A stretch of 64,000 bases of DNA from a bacterium (GTDB lineage Bacteria; Zhuqueibacterota; Zhuqueibacteria; Zhuqueibacterales; Zhuqueibacteraceae): positions 1 through 64,000 of the forward strand of contig JAKLJX010000016.1 of NCBI GenBank assembly GCA_023150945.1, in the 5' to 3' direction. The position numbers and the translations under genes were made by a program. Shown here piece by piece: positions 44,104 through 51,044 of the stretch; the first letter of the stretch is position 1, and each line of letters begins with the position of its first letter. The notes below the pieces were generated by a model, which made no database searches, was not told the origin of the DNA, and worked only from the letters and a program-made list of their open reading frames with translations.

Positions 44104-44249
44104 TGCTCACGCTCCTGCAGCTTGCGGAACAGGCGATCATACTCGGCGTCGGTGATCTCGGGATCATCGAGCGCGTAGTAACGATACGCGTGATGGTTGA
44201 GCTGCTCGCGCAGCTTGACGATTTCGGTTTGGGGTTGAGGGGAGGGCAT
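44100..44249 (-). pseudogene. duplicated N-terminal fragment of ligA
   Basis: A 49-codon frame begins [20 protein letters not shown] and continues through the LigA N-terminus to [10 protein letters not shown], then stops. Intact LigA reads [20 protein letters not shown] and [11 protein letters not shown]. The stop TGA lies inside ATGA, the start of the nucleotidyltransferase gene. The fragment lacks all catalytic parts; it could still be translated and act as a leader for the next gene. Confidence 0.88.
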
Positions 44250-44269
44250 GAGGGTAACAATGCGATTAT

Positions 44270-45454
44270 TCAATTTCTGCTTTTGCGGCCGTTCGCATAA
44301 AGCCGCACGACAAATTCTTCACCTTCAAGAGCAAACTCCGGCTCGGTGCCGTTGTGCGCGCGCATCTGGCGAATCATGTTGGGAATGCCGCTGCCGAATT
44401 CTTCCATAAAGCCGAGGCGATTGAGAAACTGTGCGAGCAGGGGATTGCGTGATTCATGGTTATAAAAACGAATGCTCTCCAGCGTCATCGAATTGGGCAA
44501 ACGGCCGGGGCTGCGGACTTCGAGATGGTTGTCGAAAAAGAACAGACGGATTTGATTGCCGGCAATGCTGTAGTCGCGATGGGCAACGGCATTGACCACC
44601 ACCTCACGCACAACTTCCGGCGGGCAAAACGGTTGCTCGCGGCGCACAAAGCCTTCAATTTTGGTATACACGCCGTTATAAAGCCTGACGTAATCGTCGC
44701 ATTGCTTCACCAGTTGCGGCAGGGTTCCCGCCATTTCTTGCGGATTCAGACGGTCGGCGGCGCTGTCGTTGCCCAGAAATCGCACGGCCGTAATCCGGCT
44801 CTGCGGCATGAAGCGCTGCGGCTCGCGGCCAAAAACGAGCAAACCGGCAACCGTCAATCTCTGCGTCTCATCCACCATGGTAGCGACACGCGTGCGCTCC
44901 AACAACAGTTCAACGGAGATGCCTGCTGCCGCGATCGGCTGGCGGGAAATTTTCTCGAAGTACTTTTGAAAGGCCTCATGATCCACCTCGGCCAGCGTCG
45001 TGCCCGCGACCGGCGTTTCGTCGAAATGATAAAGCCCGGATTGTTGCAGCATGCGTGCGCGCTGCTGCGGCGAAGCGAGCTGCTTGCTCGCCCCGGCGCG
45101 GACATAGCATTGGCCGCTGTTATTTTCATAAGGCGGGCCAGCGCGTTTTTCCACGCGCACGGCAATGACGGGAACGCTGTTGATGTCCACACGCTCGATC
45201 ACGGGATAAAGCGCGGGCCGGCAATTGTCGCGCGAGATGTTGGCGAGGGCGTTCATCGTGGCATCCGCATCAGAGACGCCAATGATCTGTCCATCATCAG
45301 TTACGCCGACCAACAGGGTTCCGCCTGTCGTGTTCGCAAAGGCAATCAACTCACCGGCGGTATCGCTGCGTTGGGAAATGTCACGCTTGAACTCCACCGT
45401 CTGGCCTTCACCGGCAGCGATCATGTTGTGGATGTCATCGGCTGTGAGAGGCAT
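44270..45454 (-). CDS. AlbA_2 (Schlafen-like) and HATPase domain protein
   Basis: This is a 394-residue protein of the RecG-like/transcriptional-regulator type. The N-terminal AlbA_2 domain has [14 protein letters not shown] and [17 protein letters not shown] (residues 14-60). The C-terminal part is a GHKL-type ATPase ([16 protein letters not shown], then [18 protein letters not shown] and [14 protein letters not shown]). Members are known as regulators or in defence-related neighbourhoods. It occupies the place where a DGR reverse transcriptase would be expected and has its own likely promoter. Confidence 0.85.
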   Translation of the reverse strand: MPLTADDIHNMIAAGEGQTVEFKRDISQRSDTAGELIAFANTTGGTLLVGVTDDGQIIGVSDADATMNALANISRDNCRPALYPVIERVDINSVPVIAVRVEKRAGPPYENNSGQCYVRAGASKQLASPQQRARMLQQSGLYHFDETPVAGTTLAEVDHEAFQKYFEKISRQPIAAAGISVELLLERTRVATMVDETQRLTVAGLLVFGREPQRFMPQSRITAVRFLGNDSAADRLNPQEMAGTLPQLVKQCDDYVRLYNGVYTKIEGFVRREQPFCPPEVVREVVVNAVAHRDYSIAGNQIRLFFFDNHLEVRSPGRLPNSMTLESIRFYNHESRNPLLAQFLNRLGFMEEFGSGIPNMIRQMRAHNGTEPEFALEGEEFVVRLYANGRKSRN

Positions 45455-45526
45455 TTTTCTATTCCATGATTAAAATTGATTCATACGATCAAGTCGCGCC
45501 CAGATTCACCGGTGCGGCGCGATCAA

Positions 45527-45556
45527 AATATAACACCATTTAACATGCAGTCGCAA
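45527..45556 (-). promoter_or_regulatory. likely promoter of the AlbA_2 gene
   Basis: On the minus strand TTGCGA and TATATT are separated by 18 bases. The -10 box is about 73 bases upstream of the ATG. The match is one mismatch in the -10 and two in the -35. Confidence 0.45.
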
Positions 45557-45580
45557 GCGAAAGTCCGGGAACGGCTTGCC

Positions 45581-45611
45581 ACCGCCCGGGCGCTGCGAGC
45601 GCCCGGGCGGT
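45581..45611. other. perfect 13-bp hairpin downstream of the DGR template repeat
   Basis: ACCGCCCGGGCGC (45581-45593) pairs perfectly with 45599-45611 around a TGCGA loop. It is outside every gene, on the 3' side of the TR, and has a smaller counterpart (CCGCC/GGCGG, 46286-46300) at the equivalent place behind the VR. No U-tract follows on the minus strand. Confidence 0.8.
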
Positions 45612-45638
45612 AGAGGGCGATTTTCCAAAAAATTTTCG

Positions 45639-45666
45639 AGGCAGGCTCGCATTCGCTCGCCTGCCT
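45639..45666 (-). other. hairpin directly 3' of the template repeat
   Basis: AGGCAGGC (45639-45646) and GCCTGCCT (45659-45666) enclose a 12-base loop. It is bounded by AAAAAATTTTCG (45627-45638) on one side and the TR on the other, the same frame that surrounds the VR hairpin at 46330-46348. The stem sequence differs from the VR hairpin while pairing is kept. Confidence 0.75.
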
Positions 45667-45667
45667 A

Positions 45668-45837
45668 TCAGAGTAACAGATGGTCAGAGTTTCAGAGTAT
45701 CAAAAGCAGACTGGGCGCAGACCACCCGAAAACCGTTGTTGTTCCATTGGTTGTCGGGATTGTTGTTGTTGCGAGCCACGCAGCGCAGATTCTCAGGATT
45801 GTTGTTCCACGCCCCGCCTCGCAGCGCGCGCGCATCT
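45668..45837 (-). ncRNA. DGR template repeat (TR)
   Basis: This 170-base repeat aligns without gaps to the VR at 46352-46521 (offset 684). Of 23 differences, 21 fall on adenines of the TR coding strand (15 A to G, 4 A to C, 2 A to T); the others are one C to T and one T to C past the stop codon. Its frame is rich in Asn codons ([24 protein letters not shown]), the classic TR design in which AAC/AAT codons are targets of adenine mutagenesis. A 71-codon open frame through it (45684-45899) is not regarded as a gene. The TR lies 71 bases after avd, in the standard order target-avd-TR. Confidence 0.93.
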
Positions 45838-45908
45838 ATCACAGCCCTTCTCCGCCTGGCCAGCGGCCAAGTCCTTGCACGAAACGCAAAAAACAACATG
45901 AAAGCTGC

Positions 45909-46262
45909 CTAGACGGCCGCCGGCGCACCGGGATTCTTGATCCAGCCGCCGAGCAGCCGGCCCATTTCATTCATCAGCAGGCTGCCGTGCTCATACGCCT
46001 TCAGATTGATGAAGCGCATTTCATAACTGAGGCGAAACAGCAGCCGCAGCTTGGCCAGCGCCTCATCCGCTCGTTTCAGCAACGGCAGTTTGTCGCGGCG
46101 CAGGTTTGCCACCGTGGTCAGCTCGATGAATTCCAGGCTGTTGTTTTCCAGTTTGGCCGCCACGCTGAAGCGGTAGCTCTTGGGGAACTTGCCGGTGTGT
46201 TGCAGCAGCCATTTGGAAAAGTCATACCCGCGTTTGATCACCAGGAATTCGGACGTTGCCAT
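45909..46262 (-). CDS. avd: DGR accessory variability determinant Avd
   Basis: This 117-residue four-helix protein of the Avd/S23-like family binds the DGR reverse transcriptase and template RNA and is needed for retrohoming. Family features are visible: YDFSKWLLQHTGKFPKSYRF at the start, then LLKRADEALAKLRLLFRL and YEHGSLLMNEMGRLLGGWIK at the end. ATG 46262 is chosen because GGAGG precedes it. It lies between the target gene and TR, its usual place. Its partner reverse transcriptase is not in the window. Confidence 0.92.
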   Translation of the reverse strand: MATSEFLVIKRGYDFSKWLLQHTGKFPKSYRFSVAAKLENNSLEFIELTTVANLRRDKLPLLKRADEALAKLRLLFRLSYEMRFINLKAYEHGSLLMNEMGRLLGGWIKNPGAPAAV

Positions 46263-46285
46263 GCGTGCCTCCGCTTTTGAGAACA

Positions 46286-46348
46286 CCGCCCGCGTGGCGG
46301 CAAGGCGTGAATTCTCAAAAAAATTTTCGGACCCCGCTGCGCGGGGTC
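46286..46348 (-). promoter_or_regulatory. double-hairpin element behind the variable repeat
   Basis: The near hairpin is GACCCCGC (46330-46337), loop TGC, GCGGGGTC (46341-46348), an 8-bp perfect stem 3 bases from the VR end. The far one is CCGCC/GGCGG (46286-46300). Between them lies AAAAAATTTTCG (46318-46329). A stem-loop just after the VR is known to promote target recognition in the Bordetella phage DGR, so a role in homing is inferred; termination is an alternative, but no U-tract follows. Confidence 0.75.
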
Positions 46349-46351
46349 TGT

Positions 46352-46521
46352 TCAGAGTGACAGATGGTCAGAGTGTCAGAGTATCAAAAGCAGACTGGGC
46401 GCAGACCACCCGAAAACCGCCGTCGTCCCATCGGCTGCCGGGATCGTCGTTGCCGCGAGCCACGCAGCGCAGAAGCCCAGGATGGAGGCCCCACACCCCG
46501 CCCCGCAGCGCGCGCGCATCT
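46352..46521 (-). repeat. DGR variable repeat (VR)
   Basis: This is the last 170 bases around the C-terminus of the NACHT-FGE gene. Compared with the TR, the changed codons turn WNNNPENLR into WGLHPGLLR and [15 protein letters not shown] into RGNDDPGSRWDDGGF. All of these changes trace to TR adenines; only Ala to Val at residue 932 does not. The 3' half flanking the stop is almost unchanged, as expected for the homing start region. Confidence 0.93.
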
Positions 46522-49289
46522 GAAGATGGGGCATATTTGTTCCCCATCCATTCCCACACATTGCCGGCCATGTCCTGCAATCCTTCCGGCGTGGCTCCGG
46601 CTGGGTAAGCGCCCACCGGCGTGGTCTGGCCGACTTTCTTGGCGTAATTCGCGCGCGTCTCGTCCGGGTCATCATCGCCCCACGGGTATTTTCGCTGGCC
46701 GCCGCCTGCCGCCCATTCCCACTCTTCCTCTGCCGGCAGACGATAGATGATCGTTTCTTTTTGCCCCTTGCTGTTTGCTTTTTGCAGTGCAGAAAGCCAG
46801 TGGCAATAGGCCATGGCCGCGTACCAGTTCACGCCCACCACCGGCTGGTCATCGCCATTGAAGCGCTTGTCATCATCATATCTTGAAACCAGCTTTTGCG
46901 CCCATTGGTCAGGGTTTTTGTCGAGATATCCGATTAAGTCTTCTGCTTTTTTCGGGTTCGTAAGCAGGCTTTGAGCGAAGGCTTTCATTGGCAAAAGCTG
47001 TAGTGCCTCTGCCATGCCTTTTTCTGCGCGCAGATAAGCAATGAACCGCCGGTAGAGCTTGTTGGTCACCGGGTATTTGGCAAAATAAAGCTCCGGCACC
47101 GTGACTTCCTGTTTGGTCACCGAGAAACGATATTTGCCGCCGGGAATGCGGATGTACTCGGCTTCCAGTTCGAGGGGGTTGCGCCAGCTTCGTTCCAAAC
47201 CCGGGCCGGCGGCGGCCGCAACCGCGGGCCGGTAGAGCTTCCATTCGATCAAAATCTCTTCGGCCTTTTGCAGCAGCCGTTGGCGGCCTTCGTCTTTTTT
47301 TCCTTTGCGCTGCTTTTCCCGCTCCCACACTTTCTTCACCAGCGCTTGCGCCGCCTCTGAGGCGATCAAACGCAAACACAGCAGGGCATTGTAGCCCTGC
47401 TGCCAGTTCACCTGGGCATTGCCCAAAAAGCTTTCAAACGCGGTGACCGGTTTCTGCCGCGCCTCCTTGAGAACCTGCTCCAACAGCGGCGGAAATCCGG
47501 CGGCGTTGTGGGGATGCGGCAAAAAACAGCGGAAGAAATCATCAAAGATGACGGGAGTGGGCAAACTCAGGCTGAACAGCACGGTTTCGCGCCACCAATC
47601 GTCGGTGAAATGATCCACCAGGGTTTGCGCCAGGGCCGGCTCGCGGTGAATGCGCTCAGCCAGCTCACCGCCGGCCAGGTATTCACAAAACGAGCGGTGG
47701 CGAAAGACCGCGGCCTCGTTGCCGAATTTGTGCAACAGCCCGGCGCGCTCCACCAGATGGCCGGCAAAATCCCGCGCCGACACTTTGGGGTCGATGGCCT
47801 GCAGACGCTCTTTGATTTTCTCTTCGAGTTCCGCGAGGGCCAGCTCGGTCTTGCGTTCCTGCTGCAGCCACCAGCACAGCGGCCGCAGCACACTTTTGGC
47901 GTCGTTGGCAGGCAGCGGCGGGGGCAGGTCTTTTTCACGGTCGCGGTCGCGATAGTCGAGCAGATAGTCGATGCACTTTTCGTAAAGGTCCGCCCGCTTG
48001 GGCGGCAGGTTGTGATATTCTTTCCACAAGATGGCCATGATTTGCAGCAGCACGGGCGCGCCCGCCATTTTGCGCAGGTTCTCGTTCTCCTCCTGGTTGA
48101 GAAATCTTTGAATCGCGGCGGCAACCTGGTCAGCCTGTTCCTGCAACTCTCGTTGTTGCGCGCCGGCGCTCAAATCCGCGGCCTCGAGCTTTTCACCATA
48201 AACCGCGGCGAACCACTTGCGCAGAAACACGGCCTGCTGCTCACCGTTCAAATCGAGCACATTGGCGCGCAGATGATCCGTATGCAGCTCGATGATTTCC
48301 TTTTTGCCGTAGCCAACGTGGCCATAGCCGGTGCGGCGCGAGGTGACGACGAATTGCGAATGGTCGAAGTAGTCGGCCGCGTGATCGATCCACTCGCACA
48401 CACGTTTACGCTTTGCAAGCTCGCCAATTTCATCCAGGCCGTCGAGCATCACCAAGGCGCCGCGGCGATGCAGCCAGTTGTCGAATTGCTGCGGACTCAC
48501 CGGGCGATTGCTTTGCGTCGCCCAGGCGCTCAGGGCTTCACAAAACGGTTTGGCGGGATCGACTTTGCGCAGCGGCAAAAGAATGGGGAGCAGCGGTTTT
48601 TGCAGACCGAGATTGCGCCGGCCTGCCTCATCGAGGCAGCACATGGCATAGTATTTCAGCAACGTGGTCTTGCCGGAGCCGGGCTCGCCGGTGATCAGCA
48701 ACAGACGATTTTTGCGGCGGGCGGCCTGCAACACTTTTTCAGGTGAAAGATGAAAGCCGTTTTCAATTTCGTTGATCTCACGCATGCCGCCGGTGCGTGA
48801 CTCCTCCGTCAAGTTGAGCGAGACGAAAACCTCCAGCGTGCGCACTTGCAAATTCGCGCTGGATTGAAAACCGAACAGCCGGATAGTGTCGTGCTCGTTA
48901 TGCACACCCTGCAAATAGCGGCGCTCGATCTCGTCTTCCGCTTCGAATTGGATTTCTTTATCGAATTCGCGTTCGACTATTTTTTCTTCGCGCTTGGTTT
49001 TGCCGGCCACTTCCGGCGCTTTTTTCTCGCCGCGGCGGGCCAGCAGCCAGGCTGCCAATGCCGTGAGCAAAGCCCCGACGATCGCACCGAGCAATGCCGT
49101 CAACGCCGGGTTTCGCTCAAACCATGAAGCTGAGTCTGGCACAGCGGATTGGGCCTGCTTGATCGTCGTATCCACCGCTACCACTGCTGATTTGGCGGTT
49201 GAATCGAGTGGCGCCGGCGAGGGGCGAGATCGCGCCAGGAGGGGAAAAACAAGCAAAAAGAAAAGGAGAAAGCGGGAGGAGGCTCTCAT
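46368..49289 (-). CDS. membrane-anchored NACHT NTPase with diversified FGE/C-type-lectin domain (DGR target)
   Basis: This 973-residue protein has an N-terminal signal-like segment (residues 5-19), a second membrane helix at about 61-84 followed by RRGEKK, then a cytoplasmic STAND NTPase. NACHT motifs are Walker A GEPGSGKTT (201-209), Walker B LVMLDGLDE (279-287) and sensor FVVTSRRTGYG (313-323). A helical region follows to about 690. Residues about 705-973 are a formylglycine-generating-enzyme/C-type-lectin fold (FAKYPVTNKLYRRFI, YRLPAEEEWEWAAGGG, GLQDMAGNVWEWMGN). The VR covers residues 924-973, so the surface of the lectin fold is diversified. Inference: ligand recognition by the variable domain controls the NACHT switch. 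No effector domain is recognised. It begins 18 bases after the DUF488 gene. Confidence 0.92.
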   Translation of the reverse strand: MRASSRFLLFFLLVFPLLARSRPSPAPLDSTAKSAVVAVDTTIKQAQSAVPDSASWFERNPALTALLGAIVGALLTALAAWLLARRGEKKAPEVAGKTKREEKIVEREFDKEIQFEAEDEIERRYLQGVHNEHDTIRLFGFQSSANLQVRTLEVFVSLNLTEESRTGGMREINEIENGFHLSPEKVLQAARRKNRLLLITGEPGSGKTTLLKYYAMCCLDEAGRRNLGLQKPLLPILLPLRKVDPAKPFCEALSAWATQSNRPVSPQQFDNWLHRRGALVMLDGLDEIGELAKRKRVCEWIDHAADYFDHSQFVVTSRRTGYGHVGYGKKEIIELHTDHLRANVLDLNGEQQAVFLRKWFAAVYGEKLEAADLSAGAQQRELQEQADQVAAAIQRFLNQEENENLRKMAGAPVLLQIMAILWKEYHNLPPKRADLYEKCIDYLLDYRDRDREKDLPPPLPANDAKSVLRPLCWWLQQERKTELALAELEEKIKERLQAIDPKVSARDFAGHLVERAGLLHKFGNEAAVFRHRSFCEYLAGGELAERIHREPALAQTLVDHFTDDWWRETVLFSLSLPTPVIFDDFFRCFLPHPHNAAGFPPLLEQVLKEARQKPVTAFESFLGNAQVNWQQGYNALLCLRLIASEAAQALVKKVWEREKQRKGKKDEGRQRLLQKAEEILIEWKLYRPAVAAAAGPGLERSWRNPLELEAEYIRIPGGKYRFSVTKQEVTVPELYFAKYPVTNKLYRRFIAYLRAEKGMAEALQLLPMKAFAQSLLTNPKKAEDLIGYLDKNPDQWAQKLVSRYDDDKRFNGDDQPVVGVNWYAAMAYCHWLSALQKANSKGQKETIIYRLPAEEEWEWAAGGGQRKYPWGDDDPDETRANYAKKVGQTTPVGAYPAGATPEGLQDMAGNVWEWMGNKYAPSSDARALRGGVWGLHPGLLRCVARGNDDPGSRWDDGGFRVVCAQSAFDTLTL

Positions 49290-49307
49290 AGAATTCCCAC
49301 GGTTTTA

Positions 49308-49664
49308 TCAAGGCTGGGACTGAAGAAACTCCAACAACGCCACGGCATTGTTATGCTTTTCATCTTTTGCGCTGTAGAGCAACGTCACCGCGCCGGCGCG
49401 GGCATGTAGGCGCAGCAGGGCCAGCAATTCCGGCTGGCGACGCAACTCGGCGAAATAGCGCTTTTTGAACGCGCCCCATTTCGCCGGTTCATGGCCGAAC
49501 CATTTGCGCAATTCATCGCTCGGCGCGATTTCTTTGAGCCAGAGGTCGATGGGCGCGCTGTCTTTCTTCATGCCGCGCGGCCACAACCGGTCGACGAGAA
49601 TGCGAAAGCCGTCGTCCGCTGCCGGCGCGTCGTAGATTCGCTTTACTTTGATCAGCATTTTCAT
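49308..49664 (-). CDS. DUF488 family protein
   Basis: This 118-residue protein has the family's pattern YDAPAADDGFRILVDRLWPRG near the start and LLALLRLHARAGAVTLLYSA, HNNAVALLEFL near the end. Biochemical function unknown; it is common in small mobile clusters. Its ATG overlaps the stop of the retropepsin-like gene by four bases. Confidence 0.82.
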   Translation of the reverse strand: MKMLIKVKRIYDAPAADDGFRILVDRLWPRGMKKDSAPIDLWLKEIAPSDELRKWFGHEPAKWGAFKKRYFAELRRQPELLALLRLHARAGAVTLLYSAKDEKHNNAVALLEFLQSQP

Positions 49665-50038
49665 GGTTGCGGTGGCCAGCCTGCCAGGATCATCGGCAGC
49701 GGCTTCAACTCCCGCCGCAGAGGATCGAGCGCCAGGCCCAATGCAGTGAGGGTGAATTCACCGAGCAAATTGCAGTCACCCATTTCTCCGAAGATCACAT
49801 CTGCGCCGCCAACTCGATTGCGATACTTGAAAAACGCGCCGCCTCTCTTGCGGACAATTTTGCTGCCCTCTGCAAGCCGAAAGGTTTGCTCGCCAATCGG
49901 CTTGATCTGCAAGCGCTTCAAGATGCGTTTGGGAACCACGGAGCAAATCGCGCCCGAGTCGAGGAGAAACTCGAGCTTTTCCGTGATTTTGGGATTTGCC
50001 GGATTGCCGACTTCGATTTCGAGGACTGTGAGACCCAT
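49661..50038 (-). CDS. retropepsin-like aspartic protease family protein
   Basis: This 125-residue protein carries the clan AA signature FLLDSGAICSVVPKR (Asp of DSGA is catalytic) and the later pattern NLLGEFTLTALGLALDP in the place of the flap and C-terminal strand. It would act as a homodimer, as one Asp motif is present. Substrates unknown. GTG 50044 two codons upstream is an alternative start overlapping the stop of the HepT-like fragment. Confidence 0.75.
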   Translation of the reverse strand: MGLTVLEIEVGNPANPKITEKLEFLLDSGAICSVVPKRILKRLQIKPIGEQTFRLAEGSKIVRKRGGAFFKYRNRVGGADVIFGEMGDCNLLGEFTLTALGLALDPLRRELKPLPMILAGWPPQP

Positions 50039-50040
50039 GA

Positions 50041-50139
50041 TCACCTCTTTTCAGAAGGTTTTTCCGGCATCAAATATTTCTCGATCTTGATGATCGCGTC
50101 CAGAATATGCTGAAGAAAAATCCCTTCATCACGCTTCAT
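50041..50139 (-). pseudogene. truncated HepT-like (DUF86) toxin
   Basis: A 32-codon frame starts MKRDEGIFLQHILDAIIKIE, which resembles the first helix of HepT/DUF86 toxins, and then stops. Full HepT proteins are near 110-140 residues and carry the RX4HXY motif, which is absent. It overlaps the end of the MntA-like gene by 11 bases, the normal order for an MntA-HepT pair. It is therefore read as a remnant. Confidence 0.55.
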
Positions 50140-50416
50140 AAATCACCTTGAGTTCGCGCAGAAGGCTTTCGCGCAGGTAAGGGCTGATCGCCATCTCTGT
50201 CAATAAATCTACTTTTCTGCCGAGTGCTTCCGACATCTCCCGTTCCAATCTTACAAGGTTGAGGAAACTTTTGGGCTTGGAGAAATAAACGACCAAATCA
50301 ATGTCACTTTGCTCAGATGCTTCTCCGCGCGCCATTGAGCCGAAAACGCCGATTTTGGCGACGTCGTTTTTTTGACAAATTTCGATCAATTTGTCGGTGT
50401 CAAATGGAAAGGTCAT
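50129..50416 (-). CDS. MntA-like nucleotidyltransferase (antitoxin)
   Basis: This protein of 95 residues has the motif GVFGSMARGEASEQSDIDLVV (Gly26-Ser27; Asp38 and Asp40 bind metal). The end (LRESLLRELKVIYEA) is typical of MntA. ATG 50416 gives the family N-terminus; the open frame begins 32 codons earlier. MntA proteins inactivate HepT by adding AMP; here the toxin gene seems broken. Confidence 0.82.
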   Translation of the reverse strand: MTFPFDTDKLIEICQKNDVAKIGVFGSMARGEASEQSDIDLVVYFSKPKSFLNLVRLEREMSEALGRKVDLLTEMAISPYLRESLLRELKVIYEA

Positions 50417-50508
50417 CGTCTCATGCTCCAGTTCAAATTCTCTTTTCATGTCTGCGGTGCTATGCTGCGTTGCGCCAAGCTCGATTGGGATTCCCGTCGC
50501 CTTAATGA

Positions 50509-50790
50509 TCAAATCAGCTCGGGTTGTTTGGAAACACGCGGCTTTACGGGTGGCAATCGAATCCCTAAATCTGTTAGAATGCCGTTCACAGACAAGTCTT
50601 CATCAAGCGCCGGCCAATGAAAACCAACGCCAACCGGATCCACTATCATGTCCGCAACTTGCTCGGGCGTGGCTTGCGCCAGAGTTTTCGAGACTTTGGC
50701 GAGGTTACAGGTAACCGGGATACCATTGACCTTGAAGGAAAGCGAATAACCTTGCAAAGCCACTTCGCTTACGTCATACAGTTTTTCCAT
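50509..50790 (-). CDS. DUF2442 family protein
   Basis: This 93-residue protein resembles DUF2442 (LSFKVNGIPVTCNLAKVSK, then DPVGVGFHWPALDEDLSVNG). It overlaps the DUF4160 gene by 17 bases and has GGAG upstream. The DUF4160-DUF2442 pair recurs in bacteria and behaves like a toxin-antitoxin-type couple, but its activity is unknown. Confidence 0.8.
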   Translation of the reverse strand: MEKLYDVSEVALQGYSLSFKVNGIPVTCNLAKVSKTLAQATPEQVADMIVDPVGVGFHWPALDEDLSVNGILTDLGIRLPPVKPRVSKQPELI

Positions 50791-51040
50791 GCTTACGCTC
50801 CTGAAATTTGTTCCACGCCTCGACGATCAAATCAAAGTGCTCGTAGATGATTTTTTTGATTTCACGCATGTCGCGAGGCGAGGCATTTAACGCATATTCA
50901 ATCCGCAGATTGAAATCTTCAACCTCTAACCAAAACTTGCAACGAATTTCCGCTTTGGCGCAATGAACATGAATCGGCTCATTACCCTCATTGGCAAAAA
51001 AATAGAGCCGCCAGCCCAGAATCTGCATTATAGTTGGCAT
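50774..51040 (-). CDS. DUF4160 family protein
   Basis: This 88-residue protein has the pattern WRLYFFANEGNEPIHVHCAK, which identifies DUF4160. It starts 4 bases after the stop of rtcB, whose last codons supply the purine-rich ribosome site, so it may be read from the rtcB transcript. It is A/T-richer than rtcB. It pairs with the DUF2442 gene downstream. Confidence 0.82.
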   Translation of the reverse strand: MPTIMQILGWRLYFFANEGNEPIHVHCAKAEIRCKFWLEVEDFNLRIEYALNASPRDMREIKKIIYEHFDLIVEAWNKFQERKHGKTV

Positions 51041-51044
51041 GGTA

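Noticed and set aside
45455-45667. Search for a reverse transcriptase remnant after the TR
   Set aside because: Only about 210 bases lie here, made of hairpins and the promoter of the AlbA_2 gene; no YxDD-type or other RT motif is seen in any frame.
45684-45899. 71-codon open frame over the template repeat as a protein gene
   Set aside because: Its C-terminal part equals the target's lectin C-terminus only because it is the TR. It lacks the rest of the FGE fold and a ribosome site, and the Asn-rich codons fit a mutagenesis template.
45909-46262. Avd gene considered as an S23/four-helix rRNA-intervening protein
   Set aside because: The fold is related, but the YDFSKWLL...FPKSYRF start, the GRLLGGWIK end and the position between a VR and its TR fit Avd.
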